From Loigolactobacillus bifermentans DSM 20003 (GTDB lineage: Bacteria > Bacillota > Bacilli > Lactobacillales > Lactobacillaceae), in contig NZ_AZDA01000016.1 of assembly GCF_001434575.1 (NCBI RefSeq), positions 1 to 37,102 on the forward strand: 37,102 nucleotides of DNA. The letters run 5' to 3'. The notes beneath the pieces were generated by a model, which saw nothing but the letters and a program-made list of their open reading frames with translations, did no database searches and was not told where the DNA came from. Positions 16,731 to 24,590 of the stretch are shown piece after piece (within the stretch, counting starts at the first letter, position 1; every line of letters starts with the position of its first letter). The translations under genes and the position numbers were made by a program.

Positions 16731-17648
16731 CTATCCTTTAAAAATATAATTGCGATGCCAGTTCATGAACACCCGCTGTGCCGGGGTTAAATTTAAGCGC
16801 TGCGGCTGTGAAAGCAACCGTTGTCGCTCTAAAAATGGCAATTGTGCGGCCGTTAATTGATAACCCCCACGTGAAAAACCAATCAGACCGTGCGCCAGTA
16901 ATTGCGCGTGATTACGGCACAACAAAATACCATTATCAGCCAGTGCTGCCGTCAGATCATCCAAATCTTGACGTGGTTTAAACCGGGCGGCAACTAATAA
17001 ATACGGCGTTTCGATACCACATAACGCACACTGATGGACTTGTGTTTGCCACACATTGTGACGAAACTGTTGCTGGACCGTGACTTCTTGCTGGCGATCA
17101 AGTAGATCAACTTGTAACAAAAAGCGTAGAACAGGATCCTCATTTAAGGCCACATTGGACATACTTAGCCGTAATTGTTGTTGGGCAGGCTTTAAATAAC
17201 GAGCCTCTATCTGATCGATCAACACACGACAAAGCGGGCTATAACAAGGGTATAAATAACCTTGATTCCCATTACCATCTTGCTGAAAGGCCGCATGTTG
17301 TTTGGGAAAGTAAGGCGCGATCAAAGGTAATATCTGCTGGATCACAAGGGGTTCATGCAACGGATAATACTGCAACGCAACTTGCTGGATTTGCGGCCGT
17401 TGCGTTAACTTTAACGCCTGTGCCAGTGACACTGGTAGTCGTCGCTGTTCTGCAGGTGCAAGGACACGACTCATGGCCACGATTTCACCACCCACATAGT
17501 GAAAAATCACATCGTCGGGTTTGACTGTTTTGAGACGGGCCCAAGTCGGCGGCACTTGGCCTTGACGGTCTTTTAAATAGGTCCAGATCAAACCTGCTTG
17601 CTTTTCTGCCTGATAAGTTCGTCCTTGCATCACGATAAAGGCTTGCAT
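16731..17648 (-). CDS. EVE-HNH protein with a degenerate HNH motif
   Basis: Protein of 305 residues. The N terminus (residues 3-65, FIVMQGRTYQAEKQAGLIWT and VIFHYVGGEIVAMSRV) looks like an EVE domain, a fold that recognises modified bases. The C terminus (about 195-262) has an HNH layout: Cys207 and Cys210 (CALCG), Asn239-Gly240, Cys244 and His247 (LLCRNH). The usual LLVAAHIKPW is here LLVAARFKPR, with Arg222 in place of the catalytic His. Relatives of the EVE-HNH type are modification-dependent nucleases. Loss of the His suggests a nuclease-dead or altered protein. The ATG follows AGTAGGA. It is upstream of the lipoprotein gene. Confidence 0.75.
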   Translation of the reverse strand: MQAFIVMQGRTYQAEKQAGLIWTYLKDRQGQVPPTWARLKTVKPDDVIFHYVGGEIVAMSRVLAPAEQRRLPVSLAQALKLTQRPQIQQVALQYYPLHEPLVIQQILPLIAPYFPKQHAAFQQDGNGNQGYLYPCYSPLCRVLIDQIEARYLKPAQQQLRLSMSNVALNEDPVLRFLLQVDLLDRQQEVTVQQQFRHNVWQTQVHQCALCGIETPYLLVAARFKPRQDLDDLTAALADNGILLCRNHAQLLAHGLIGFSRGGYQLTAAQLPFLERQRLLSQPQRLNLTPAQRVFMNWHRNYIFKG

Positions 17649-17743
17649 TTCAAAATCCTACTTTCTACACACAGCCAAAATAACTGCTCTTTAGCCTAAT
17701 ATTACCACTTGTTACCTTCAAAAATCGAGCATAATCGAAAAAC

Positions 17744-17778
17744 AGGCCTATCTTCTACGCTGACAGAAGATGAGCCTA
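17744..17778 (-). terminator. Hairpin upstream of the EVE-HNH gene
   Basis: Arms AGGCTCATCTTCT and AGAAGATAGGCCT (minus strand) pair with small bulges and are followed by TGTTTTTC. It may be a second terminator behind rplS or part of the EVE-HNH leader. Confidence 0.5.
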
Positions 17779-17806
17779 TTTTCAAAGTCGGACTTGCTAA
17801 CAAGTT

Positions 17807-17840
17807 AAAAAAAAACACCAACGTTGCACAACGTTAGTGT
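17807..17840 (-). terminator. Intrinsic terminator of rplS
   Basis: On the minus strand ACACTAACGTTG and CAACGTTGGTGT pair around a very short loop and run into nine T residues, 15 bp after the rplS stop. Confidence 0.9.
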
Positions 17841-17854
17841 CTAAAAAGTCCAAA

Positions 17855-18202
17855 TTATTTACGGATTTCTTTAATACGAGCTGCCTTACCATGCAATGCA
17901 CGTAAGTAATACAACTTCGCACGACGTACTTTACCATGACGGAGAACGTCGATCTTATCAACACGTGGTGTGTGGATCGGGAATGTCCGTTCAACCCCAA
18001 CACCGTTACTGATCTTACGAACCGTATAAGTTTCGCTGATACCAGTACCACGACGTTTGATAACAACGCCTTCAAACATCTGAACACGTTCACGTGTTCC
18101 TTCGACGATGCGGGCGTGAACACGAACAGTATCACCAGGGCGGAAGTCTGGAATATCAGTACGTAATTGTTCTTTTGTGATTTCTGCAATTAATGGGTTC
18201 AT
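17855..18202 (-). CDS. rplS: 50S ribosomal protein L19
   Basis: Large-subunit protein of 115 residues that sits near the interface with the 30S subunit. Family-typical stretches are [33 protein letters not shown] and the basic end [19 protein letters not shown]. The ATG at 18202 follows AAAGGAGAG. An in-frame start 25 codons further upstream would lie inside the structured leader and is rejected. It closes the rpsP-khpA-rimM-trmD-rplS block but has its own promoter, leader hairpin and terminator. Confidence 0.97.
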   Translation of the reverse strand: MNPLIAEITKEQLRTDIPDFRPGDTVRVHARIVEGTRERVQMFEGVVIKRRGTGISETYTVRKISNGVGVERTFPIHTPRVDKIDVLRHGKVRRAKLYYLRALHGKAARIKEIRK

Positions 18203-18253
18203 TAAAAACTCTCCTTTTCTACAAATATTCTTATCAAACCTTGACAGCGGAAT

Positions 18254-18280
18254 ATTGTGATCGTGACTTAATATCACAAT
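18254..18280 (-). ncRNA. Candidate L19 leader hairpin
   Basis: Between the rplS promoter and start codon, ATTGTGA and TCACAAT pair around a 13-nt loop on the minus strand. L19 leaders with an autoregulatory hairpin are known in Bacillus relatives. I infer membership from position and structure, without having compared it to the family model. Confidence 0.45.
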
Positions 18281-18285
18281 TAATT

Positions 18286-18314
18286 ATGTTATCATTTGTA
18301 CGAATAATTGTAAA
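18286..18314 (-). promoter_or_regulatory. rplS promoter
   Basis: On the minus strand TTTACA (18309-18314) is followed after 17 bp by TAACAT (18286-18291), leaving an 80-nt leader before rplS. Confidence 0.6.
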
Positions 18315-18335
18315 GTATAATTTTAGCATACTGCG

Positions 18336-19085
18336 CTAGTCAATGCCTTTTAACTCGTCCTGGATTTCCCACAACAAGTCCTGCTGCTCGCGCGTCAACT
18401 TCATTTTGTCTAACAAATCAGGCCGCCGCAAATAGGTCCGTTTAATGGCTTGTTTTAAGCGCCACTGATCAATCTTTTGATGGTTGCCACTAATCAGCAC
18501 GTCAGGGACTTTGCGGCCTTCAAAATCCGCTGGCCGCGTATATTGTGGATACTCTAACAGGCCGGTGGCAAAGGAATCATTAGCAGCCGACTGATCATTG
18601 CCCAGTACTCCTGGTAACAAGCGCACCGTGGTATCAATGATCACCATGGCGCCTAATTCACCACCAGTCAGCACATAATCGCCTAATGAGATCTCATCCG
18701 TGACCAATTCGCGAATCCGTTCATCATAGCCTTCATAGTGCCCACAAATAAACACTAAATGATCACTTTTTGACAAGTCTTGCGCCACAGATTGAGTGAA
18801 TGGCGTACCAGCTGGGTCTAATAAGATCACCCGTTTCGGGCCTGGCCGCTTTTGGTCTAAATCAGCCATTGCCGCAAACAAGGGTTGCGGCTTTAAAAGC
18901 ATCCCTTCACCACCGCCATACGGATAATCGTCAACCGTATGGTGTTTCACGTCATCAGAGTAAGGCCGAAAATCTGTCACTTGAATATCCAATAAATCAC
19001 GTTCTTGCGCTTTCCCAATGATCGATTCATTTAAAACACCATCAAACATCCCTGGAAATAAGCTTAATACATCAATCTTCATCAT
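18336..19085 (-). CDS. trmD: tRNA (guanine37-N1)-methyltransferase
   Basis: SAM-dependent SPOUT enzyme of 249 residues that makes m1G37 in tRNA and prevents +1 frameshifting. It begins [14 protein letters not shown], and the knot region has [13 protein letters not shown] and [16 protein letters not shown], both typical of TrmD. It overlaps the end of rimM by 14 bp, which indicates translational coupling. The length is normal. Met1 or Met2 could be the start. Confidence 0.97.
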   Translation of the reverse strand: MMKIDVLSLFPGMFDGVLNESIIGKAQERDLLDIQVTDFRPYSDDVKHHTVDDYPYGGGEGMLLKPQPLFAAMADLDQKRPGPKRVILLDPAGTPFTQSVAQDLSKSDHLVFICGHYEGYDERIRELVTDEISLGDYVLTGGELGAMVIIDTTVRLLPGVLGNDQSAANDSFATGLLEYPQYTRPADFEGRKVPDVLISGNHQKIDQWRLKQAIKRTYLRRPDLLDKMKLTREQQDLLWEIQDELKGID

Positions 19086-19602
19086 CGATCAGCCCCTCTG
19101 GTAAATCAATGATCACTTGCTGCGCATCAAGGTCAACTTGTAACACCACTGACGGAATATAGGGCAATAACCAGTCTTTTTGTTGTGGCCGTTGCACCAC
19201 CCAAACATCATTTGCACCTGGACTTAAAATTTCTTTTACCGTTCCTAACGACTGTTGCGTTGCCTGATTGATCACCGTCAACCCAATAATATCGTGGTAA
19301 TAGTACCCCTCACCTGGTGCCAAAGGTTGCTGATCAGCAGCCGCCACTTGCAGCGTCAAGCCTTTGATTGTTTCGGCCTCAGTTAACGTGGGGATTTCTT
19401 TAAATGTCATCAGTTCAAAAGTCTTTTGATGCCGATAACTGGACACGGTTAGCGTTTGGCGCTGTCCTTTTTGAACCACAGATAGCCGAGACTTTGGGGC
19501 GAACCGTTGCTCTGGAAAATCTGTCATTGACAAGACCTTCACTTCACCGCGAATCCCGTGTGTGTTGACGATTTTGCCAACATTGTAGTATGCTTCCGCC
19601 AT
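19072..19602 (-). CDS. rimM: Ribosome maturation factor RimM
   Basis: Assembly factor of 176 residues for the 30S head, binding protein S19. The N-terminal beta barrel has [18 protein letters not shown]. The C-terminal PRC-barrel domain has [23 protein letters not shown] and LLPYIPSVV. The ATG at 19602 follows AAAGGAA; a longer frame would start seven codons earlier inside the ribosome binding site. The acidic end (DDED) overlaps the start of trmD. A hairpin with a T tract separates it from khpA. Confidence 0.96.
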   Translation of the reverse strand: MAEAYYNVGKIVNTHGIRGEVKVLSMTDFPEQRFAPKSRLSVVQKGQRQTLTVSSYRHQKTFELMTFKEIPTLTEAETIKGLTLQVAAADQQPLAPGEGYYYHDIIGLTVINQATQQSLGTVKEILSPGANDVWVVQRPQQKDWLLPYIPSVVLQVDLDAQQVIIDLPEGLIDDED

Positions 19603-19621
19603 ATTCGATTCCTTTCTCATC

Positions 19622-19655
19622 AAAAAAAGCGCTTGGACTCAAAAGTTCAAACGCT
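19622..19655 (-). terminator. Internal terminator/attenuator between khpA and rimM
   Basis: On the minus strand AGCGTTTGAACT and AGTCCAAGCGCT pair with small mismatches around TTTG and run into seven T residues. It lies inside an otherwise continuous gene block, so it probably lowers rather than abolishes rimM-trmD transcription. Confidence 0.7.
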
Positions 19656-19661
19656 CTGAAA

Positions 19662-19904
19662 CTATTCAATAATATTGAGCCGTACGCGTTTATTGTCAGC
19701 TGACTTAACGCTATAAACAACTGTCCGAATCGCCTGCGCAACACGTCCCTGCTTACCAATAATACGACCGATATCTGCTTTGTTTACTTGTAGATCATAT
19801 TCAAGAAAGTGTTGGCTTTCCCGAAACGTGACCAACACTTCATCGGGATACGTGACCAGTGGCCGAACAATCGTTAAAATCAGTTCTTTCACATTTGTCA
19901 TCAA
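19662..19904 (-). CDS. khpA: KH-domain RNA-binding protein KhpA
   Basis: KH-domain protein of 80 residues (formerly YlqC). The GXXG loop is visible in DIGRIIGKQGRVAQAIR. It binds RNA with KhpB (EloR/Jag) and is linked in other Gram-positives to cell division and elongation. It starts 9 bp after the rpsP stop, the usual order in Firmicutes. The length is typical. Confidence 0.94.
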   Translation of the reverse strand: MMTNVKELILTIVRPLVTYPDEVLVTFRESQHFLEYDLQVNKADIGRIIGKQGRVAQAIRTVVYSVKSADNKRVRLNIIE

Positions 19905-19913
19905 TCGTTATCC

Positions 19914-20189
19914 TTATTTTTTTGCGTATTTAGCTTCATGCAATTTTTGCATAATGCCATGATCAGATAAGATGTTACGAACTGTATCAGAAGGTTGAGC
20001 ACCTTTTTCTAACCAGTCTAAAATTGTATCTTCTTCCAACTTGATTTCAGCTGGGTTTACTAATGGGTTGTATGTGCCGACAGTTTCAATGAAACGGCCA
20101 TCACGTGGTGAACGTGAATCAGCAACAACAATCCGGTAGAATGGGCGCTTTTTTGAGCCCATGCGCTTTAAGCGAATTTTAACAGCCAT
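19914..20189 (-). CDS. rpsP: 30S ribosomal protein S16
   Basis: Small-subunit assembly protein of 91 residues beginning [20 protein letters not shown], with [21 protein letters not shown], both signatures of S16. The ATG follows AAGGAGGTG, and a strong promoter lies just upstream. It is the first gene of the rpsP-khpA-rimM-trmD block. Confidence 0.98.
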   Translation of the reverse strand: MAVKIRLKRMGSKKRPFYRIVVADSRSPRDGRFIETVGTYNPLVNPAEIKLEEDTILDWLEKGAQPSDTVRNILSDHGIMQKLHEAKYAKK

Positions 20190-20228
20190 GTTTGGTTTGC
20201 ACCTCCTTGTTTCTTTTCAACGCTAATA

Positions 20229-20257
20229 AATATACCAGTTATTGGGAACGTTGTAAA
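20229..20257 (-). promoter_or_regulatory. rpsP promoter
   Basis: On the minus strand TTTACA (20252-20257) is followed after 17 bp by TATATT (20229-20234), with a TGG just before the -10. Confidence 0.65.
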
Positions 20258-20369
20258 GCTTTTTTGCTTTACAGTCCTAATTAATTTTTGGCTGACGTTT
20301 TAAAGCGGATGTTCAAACGATACGGACTATGATAGACTTTTAGCAAACACCTTACAAGGAGGCTTTTTT

Positions 20370-20690
20370 ATGTCAGAATTATTGGTAACTACCACCGAAC
20401 AAATTCCTGGTCAAACCTATGAAGTGATCGGTGAAGTGTTCGGCTTAACCACCCAGTCTAAAAATATCGTCCGTAACATCGGTGCCGGCTTGAAAAATAT
20501 TGTTGGCGGTGAGATCAAAGATTACACTAAAATGTTAGATGATGCCCGGCAAGAAGCTGTCACACGCTTGCGCGCCAATGCTGCGGCAATGGGCGCTGAT
20601 GCGGTGGTCATGATGCGGTTTGACTCCAGTGCCATCAGCAGTGATATGCAATCGGTTGCGGCTTACGGCACTGCCGTTAAATTCGTTTAA
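20370..20690 (+). CDS. YbjQ-family (UPF0145) protein
   Basis: Protein of 106 residues in the YbjQ family, sometimes labelled a putative heavy-metal-binding domain. It forms pentamers in solved structures and has no established reaction. Family-like segments are [33 protein letters not shown] and the ending AYGTAVKF. The ATG follows AAGGAGG. It lies on the plus strand, against the surrounding translation genes, and is followed closely by a small membrane gene. Confidence 0.88.
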   Translation: MSELLVTTTEQIPGQTYEVIGEVFGLTTQSKNIVRNIGAGLKNIVGGEIKDYTKMLDDARQEAVTRLRANAAAMGADAVVMMRFDSSAISSDMQSVAAYGTAVKFV

Positions 20691-20703
20691 TGGCGGTGCC
20701 GTG

Positions 20704-21012
20704 ATGCCACTAATTGCGATTATTTTAGATGTCCTTGCAGTTGGCTTATACCATTGGCAAAGCCAACTGCTCACACACAGCCGCTTCTTATTGGGGTTCA
20801 GCGGTCAAGTCCTTGTCGTCCTATTGTGTCTAGGCTTGACGATTGCCTACCGCGGCCCACGCAAACAACAACACGATTATACGTTTAAAGGTTATCGTTA
20901 CTTAACCATTCGTTTTGCGCTTATTTTATTTTCATTGTTGATCAATGGCATTGTCCTCTTTTTATATTATTTAAACTTAACTGGCCGCAACACAATGATC
21001 TTTGCTGGTTAA
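20704..21012 (+). CDS. Small membrane protein, function unknown
   Basis: Protein of 102 residues from the ATG at 20704, 13 bp after the YbjQ stop. It has three hydrophobic segments (about residues 2-15, 27-45, 68-92) and a basic loop (RGPRKQQHDYTFKGYRY). I see no known motif. The ribosome binding site is weak (GGCGGTG), so translation may depend on the upstream gene. The frame is open earlier inside ybjQ, but those starts have no support. A strong terminator follows. Confidence 0.6.
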   Translation: MPLIAIILDVLAVGLYHWQSQLLTHSRFLLGFSGQVLVVLLCLGLTIAYRGPRKQQHDYTFKGYRYLTIRFALILFSLLINGIVLFLYYLNLTGRNTMIFAG

Positions 21013-21054
21013 AAAAACTGCCAAGGCGTTGAAAAATGCCTTGGCAGTTTTTTT
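21013..21054. terminator. Bidirectional terminator between the plus-strand pair and ffh
   Basis: AAAAAACTGCCAAGGC and GCCTTGGCAGTTTTTT form a perfect stem with a 10-nt loop. It serves convergent genes ending at 21012 and 21059. Confidence 0.92.
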
Positions 21055-21058
21055 ACCA

Positions 21059-22492
21059 CTATTTACGACGACGCAAAGCTTTCATGCGCTTGCGCTTATT
21101 TTTCTTTTGTTTCCGAACCATGTTGTTCATTGCCATTTTGCCTAAACGCCCTGACATGCCTTTGCCAAACATTTGATCCATCCCAGAAAAGTTCCCGTTA
21201 GACATTTTACTCATCATTTTACGCGATTCCATAAACTGTTTGATCATCCGATTAACTTCGTGAATGGGCCGCCCTGAACCAGCGGCAATACGCCGTTTAC
21301 GAGACGGATTCAACAGATCAGGGTCCTGCCGTTCTGCTGGGGTCATGGAATAAACCACGGCCTTCATATGGCCCATTTCTTCAGGACCCATTTGAATTTG
21401 ATCTAACCCTGGGACATTGTTCATCCCTGGCATCATTTTCAAAATATCTTGAATCCCACCCATTTTTTGCACTTGATCTAATTGATCAATAAAATCGTTA
21501 AAATCAAAGGTGTTTTCTTGCATTTTTTCAGCAAGCTCAGCGGCCTTTTTTTCATCATAATCTTCTTGTGCTTTTTCAATCAGCGTCAGCATATCACCCA
21601 TGCCTAAGATCCGGTTCGCCATCCGATCCGGATGGAACACATCTAAGGCATCCAGCTTTTCACCTTGCCCGGTGAACTTGATCGGTTTCCCGGTTACAGC
21701 ACGAATGGACAACGCTGCCCCGCCACGGGTATCCCCGTCTAACTTGGTTAACACAACCCCGGTGATTGCCAGCTGCTCATTAAAGCTTTCCGCAACATTC
21801 ACTGCATTTTGCCCGGTCATGGCGTCGACCGTTAACAGAATTTCATTGGGCTGGGCAATCGCCTGAATATCCTTTAATTCCTGCATCAGCTTTTCATCAA
21901 TTTGTAACCGACCGGCCGTATCAATGATCACATAATCATTTTTCTTTTCAGCTGCTTCTGCGAGCCCTTGTTTAACGATTTCGCGTGGATCCACATTAGT
22001 GCCTAGCTCAAAAACAGGTGTATCAACTTGTTGGGCAACTGTCTGCAACTGTTGAATGGCGGCTGGCCGATAAACATCGGCTGCAATAAATAATGGCCTT
22101 GCTTTTTCTTGGGCCTTTAAATATTTTGCTAACTTAGCAGCCGTGGTGGTTTTACCAGCCCCTTGTAACCCAACCATCATAATGATCGTTGGGATCTTGG
22201 GTGCTTTGTTTAAAGGGGTGGCTTCTTCACCCATTAATTTCGTTAATTCTTCATTAACAATTTTCACGATTTGTTGTGCAGGTGTTAAACTTTCCAGCAC
22301 ATCGCTGCCTAAAGCGCGTTCCCGTACGGTTTTGACAAAATCTTTAACAACTTTAAAATTGACATCGGCTTCTAATAACGCAAGCCGAATCTCGCGCATC
22401 ACATCTTTTAAATCGCTCTCAGAGATTTTACCTTTGCGCCGCAATTTGCTCATTGCGTTTTGTAATCGTTCCGTTAACCCTTCAAATGCCAT
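21059..22492 (-). CDS. ffh: Signal recognition particle protein Ffh
   Basis: SRP54 GTPase of 477 residues. With the SRP RNA it recognises signal peptides on ribosomes and docks to FtsY. The N domain is followed by the G domain with VGLQGAGKTTTAAKLA (near residues 107-122), DTAGRLQ and TKLDGDTRGG. The C-terminal M domain is Met-rich (MMPGMNNV, NGNFSGMDQMFGKGM) and ends in a strongly basic tail. It starts 18 bp after ylxM, the usual pair. Length is normal. Confidence 0.97.
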   Translation of the reverse strand: MAFEGLTERLQNAMSKLRRKGKISESDLKDVMREIRLALLEADVNFKVVKDFVKTVRERALGSDVLESLTPAQQIVKIVNEELTKLMGEEATPLNKAPKIPTIIMMVGLQGAGKTTTAAKLAKYLKAQEKARPLFIAADVYRPAAIQQLQTVAQQVDTPVFELGTNVDPREIVKQGLAEAAEKKNDYVIIDTAGRLQIDEKLMQELKDIQAIAQPNEILLTVDAMTGQNAVNVAESFNEQLAITGVVLTKLDGDTRGGAALSIRAVTGKPIKFTGQGEKLDALDVFHPDRMANRILGMGDMLTLIEKAQEDYDEKKAAELAEKMQENTFDFNDFIDQLDQVQKMGGIQDILKMMPGMNNVPGLDQIQMGPEEMGHMKAVVYSMTPAERQDPDLLNPSRKRRIAAGSGRPIHEVNRMIKQFMESRKMMSKMSNGNFSGMDQMFGKGMSGRLGKMAMNNMVRKQKKNKRKRMKALRRRK

Positions 22493-22510
22493 TTCACACC
22501 GACTCCGTTT

Positions 22511-22852
22511 CTAAATTTCTTCATCATGGGCCAACTCTTGTACCAGTTGGGCCAAGGTTTTATCTTGCGCATAATTGGTTTTCACGTAAGTTGTCAACCG
22601 ATCCAACGCCGCATTGCGGGTCTTAAAGGTTGCCAACAACTTAAGCTTCTGTTCATAAGCTTCTAAACTTTTTTCAGTTCGCTTAATATTGTCATAAACA
22701 GCTTGCCGACTAACAGCAAATTCCTCGGCAATTTCACCTAAGGAGTAGTCATCCGCATAATAAAGCTGTAAATATTGATATTGTTTTTTGGTTAATAAAG
22801 AACCGTAAAATTCAAACAGTGAGTTTACGCGATCATTTTTAGAAATCTCCAT
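22511..22852 (-). CDS. ylxM: YlxM-family helix-turn-helix protein
   Basis: Protein of 113 residues in the YlxM/p13 family, which accompanies Ffh and modulates SRP in some Firmicutes. The helix-turn-helix spans about residues 32-58 ([20 protein letters not shown]). The ATG at 22852 has GGGGAGA upstream; a GTG six codons earlier lies in front of this site and is rejected. It starts the ylxM-ffh unit. Confidence 0.93.
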   Translation of the reverse strand: MEISKNDRVNSLFEFYGSLLTKKQYQYLQLYYADDYSLGEIAEEFAVSRQAVYDNIKRTEKSLEAYEQKLKLLATFKTRNAALDRLTTYVKTNYAQDKTLAQLVQELAHDEEI

Positions 22853-23042
22853 GAGCGTCTCCCCATTCACTTTTTGTTAGTCACTGCTTTAGATTAACCT
22901 ATTTTGACCTTATTCGTCAATTATTCCTGTAAAATAATCATACCGTTTTCAGGCTGCCAACAGAAAAATAAAAAGCTTTTATCCGCCAACATGGTGAATG
23001 CTGAACAAGCTACCCTTAAAAACCGCTACACCAGCAAGAAAC

Positions 23043-23082
23043 ACTGTCGTGACAAGCATTACATGATGCTTGCTACAACAGT
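23043..23082. repeat. Long imperfect hairpin in the ylxM upstream region
   Basis: Inverted repeat with arms ACTGT, GT, CAAGCAT pairing to ATGCTTG, AC, ACAGT, about 14 pairs with symmetric internal mismatches. No T tract follows on the plus strand, so it is not a plain terminator. Confidence 0.6.
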
Positions 23083-23100
23083 AATGTAAGCAGATTCCTA

Positions 23101-23128
23101 TTGCAAGTTAGACATATTCTGGTAAAAT
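23101..23128 (+). promoter_or_regulatory. Promoter of the 109-residue membrane protein gene
   Basis: TTGCAA (23101-23106) and TAAAAT (23123-23128) are separated by 16 bp, with TGG before the -10. Confidence 0.6.
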
Positions 23129-23159
23129 GTGTTTAGAAAGACAAAGGAGGTCTTAGCGA

Positions 23160-23489
23160 ATGGTTCCAGTGATTATTTATTGGGGTGGCGTCATTGTCCT
23201 AGCCGTCTGGCTAATTTGGAACGTCGTGTTCTCACTAAAGTTCTTAGCAACTGGTGAACGCGGTAACCTTTGGGGCTTTATGCTTTTAAATATTTTTGCT
23301 CTTATTTTCGGTATTTTACTTCAGTGGGCCTATGGTGATAACGGCTTCATCAAGTGGGCATTAGCTTCATCCTCACAAGCTGTTACACAAACTCATTGGC
23401 TCTTCATTAACAACTGGATCAACGTGGTTTTGATCGTGTTACAATTAATTCTCGGTCGTGTTGGTTCACCTAAAAAAGCAAAAGCTTAA
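23160..23489 (+). CDS. Small membrane protein, function unknown
   Basis: Protein of 109 residues with three hydrophobic segments: near residues 4-26, 37-57 and 80-100. It ends in a basic tail (GSPKKAKA). Trp is frequent. The ATG follows AAAGGAGGT, and the gene has a promoter before it and a terminator after it, so it is monocistronic. It sits against the direction of the SRP genes ylxM-ffh and ftsY. I know of no function. Confidence 0.7.
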   Translation: MVPVIIYWGGVIVLAVWLIWNVVFSLKFLATGERGNLWGFMLLNIFALIFGILLQWAYGDNGFIKWALASSSQAVTQTHWLFINNWINVVLIVLQLILGRVGSPKKAKA

Positions 23490-23491
23490 TT

Positions 23492-23524
23492 AAAAAAACT
23501 GGTTCGCAATGAGCCAGTTTTTTT
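23492..23524. terminator. Bidirectional terminator before ftsY end
   Basis: AAAAAACTGG and CCAGTTTTTT pair, with extra TC/GA closing a short loop. It separates the convergent plus-strand gene and ftsY. Confidence 0.85.
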
Positions 23525-23534
23525 GTACCCTTTT

Positions 23535-24575
23535 TTACTTATCTGGTGTATCAGATGCCGCAACATCGATTTGATAATCAGCTTTGATCAAATCTTTAAA
23601 CAGCCCGTAAACAAATTCATTGGGTTTAAAGTCTTGCAAGTCATCGATCTGTTCACCTAAGCCGACTAATTTCACTGGAATATGTAACTCATGACGAATG
23701 GCTAACACGATCCCGCCTTTTGCGGTACCATCCAACTTCGTCAGTACGATACCGGTGACTTGGGTGGTATCATTAAATTCTTTGGCTTGGATCAGTGCGT
23801 TTTGACCAGTGGTTGAATCCAGTACCAACAAGACCTCTTGTGGGGCATGCGGAATGCTACGTGTGATCACCCGCTTGATTTTATCCAATTCGTTCATTAA
23901 ATTTACTTTATTTTGTAAACGACCAGCTGTATCAACTAATAAAATATCATAGTTTTCTGCCTTGGCGCGTTCAACGGCATCATAGACCACCGCTGCAGGG
24001 TCGCCTTGCGGTTTACCAGCAACAACTGGCGCATCCGCTCGTTCGCCCCACACTTGTAATTGTTCGGTTGCTGCCGCCCGGAAGGTATCAGCTGCTGCTA
24101 ATAACACTTTATGCCCTGCTTGGCGGTACTGATGGGCTAGTTTGCCAATCGTAGTGGTTTTACCAGCACCATTAACCCCAACAAATAAAATCACAGTTGG
24201 TCCTTCTGATGCAAAGCGAATGGCGTTTTGTTCATTAGAGCCGTCTTGTTCATACCGATCGACTAACTTTTGGACAATTGTTTGCGCCACTTCAGTGGGT
24301 TCCTTTACATTTTGTAACTTGACTTCTTCCCGCAACTCATCTGTGATCTCAACTGCCATGTCAAAGCCAACATCGGCACCAATCAACGTTTCCTCCAAAT
24401 CATCAAAAAAGTCCTCGTCAACGGAACGAAAATTGGCAAATAATGCATTAAGCCGTTCCCCAAACGTTTTCCGACTTTTCGCCAAGCCTTGATCATATTT
24501 TTGTTCGGATTGGGTCACTTCGGTTTCTTTTTCACTACCACCAAATGCCCGCTTAATGCGATCAAATAACCCCAT
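23535..24575 (-). CDS. ftsY: Signal recognition particle receptor FtsY
   Basis: SRP receptor GTPase of 346 residues at the inner face of the membrane, pairing with Ffh. A short charged A region (about 1-45) is followed by the N domain. The G domain has LFVGVNGAGKTTTIGKLA, ADTFRAAATEQL, DTAGRLQNKVNLM and TKLDGTAKGG. It lies 15 bp after a HAD phosphatase gene and belongs to the rnc-smc-HAD-ftsY unit. Length fits Firmicutes. Confidence 0.97.
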   Translation of the reverse strand: MGLFDRIKRAFGGSEKETEVTQSEQKYDQGLAKSRKTFGERLNALFANFRSVDEDFFDDLEETLIGADVGFDMAVEITDELREEVKLQNVKEPTEVAQTIVQKLVDRYEQDGSNEQNAIRFASEGPTVILFVGVNGAGKTTTIGKLAHQYRQAGHKVLLAAADTFRAAATEQLQVWGERADAPVVAGKPQGDPAAVVYDAVERAKAENYDILLVDTAGRLQNKVNLMNELDKIKRVITRSIPHAPQEVLLVLDSTTGQNALIQAKEFNDTTQVTGIVLTKLDGTAKGGIVLAIRHELHIPVKLVGLGEQIDDLQDFKPNEFVYGLFKDLIKADYQIDVAASDTPDK

Positions 24576-24590
24576 TTGTCATCATCCCTT

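Larger units (their letters stand above)
22853..23159. other. 307-bp divergent intergenic region
   Basis: It lies between ylxM (minus) and a small membrane gene (plus). It holds a possible ylxM promoter (TTGACG at 22915-22920; TAATCT at 22891-22896, spacing 18), a long hairpin at 23043-23082, and an extended -10 promoter for the plus-strand gene. I see no convincing gene in it. Confidence 0.5.

Noticed and set aside
18203-18277. Longer N terminus for ribosomal protein L19
   Set aside because: The extension lies in the leader hairpin and has no ribosome binding site; the conserved protein begins [13 protein letters not shown].
20620-20703. Longer N terminus for the 102-residue membrane protein inside the YbjQ gene
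   Set aside because: The overlapping part follows the codon structure of the YbjQ gene and adds a non-hydrophobic stretch with no start signal.
22904-23089. Small plus-strand frame upstream of the 109-residue membrane protein
   Set aside because: There is no ribosome binding site, the composition is odd, and it runs through the long hairpin.
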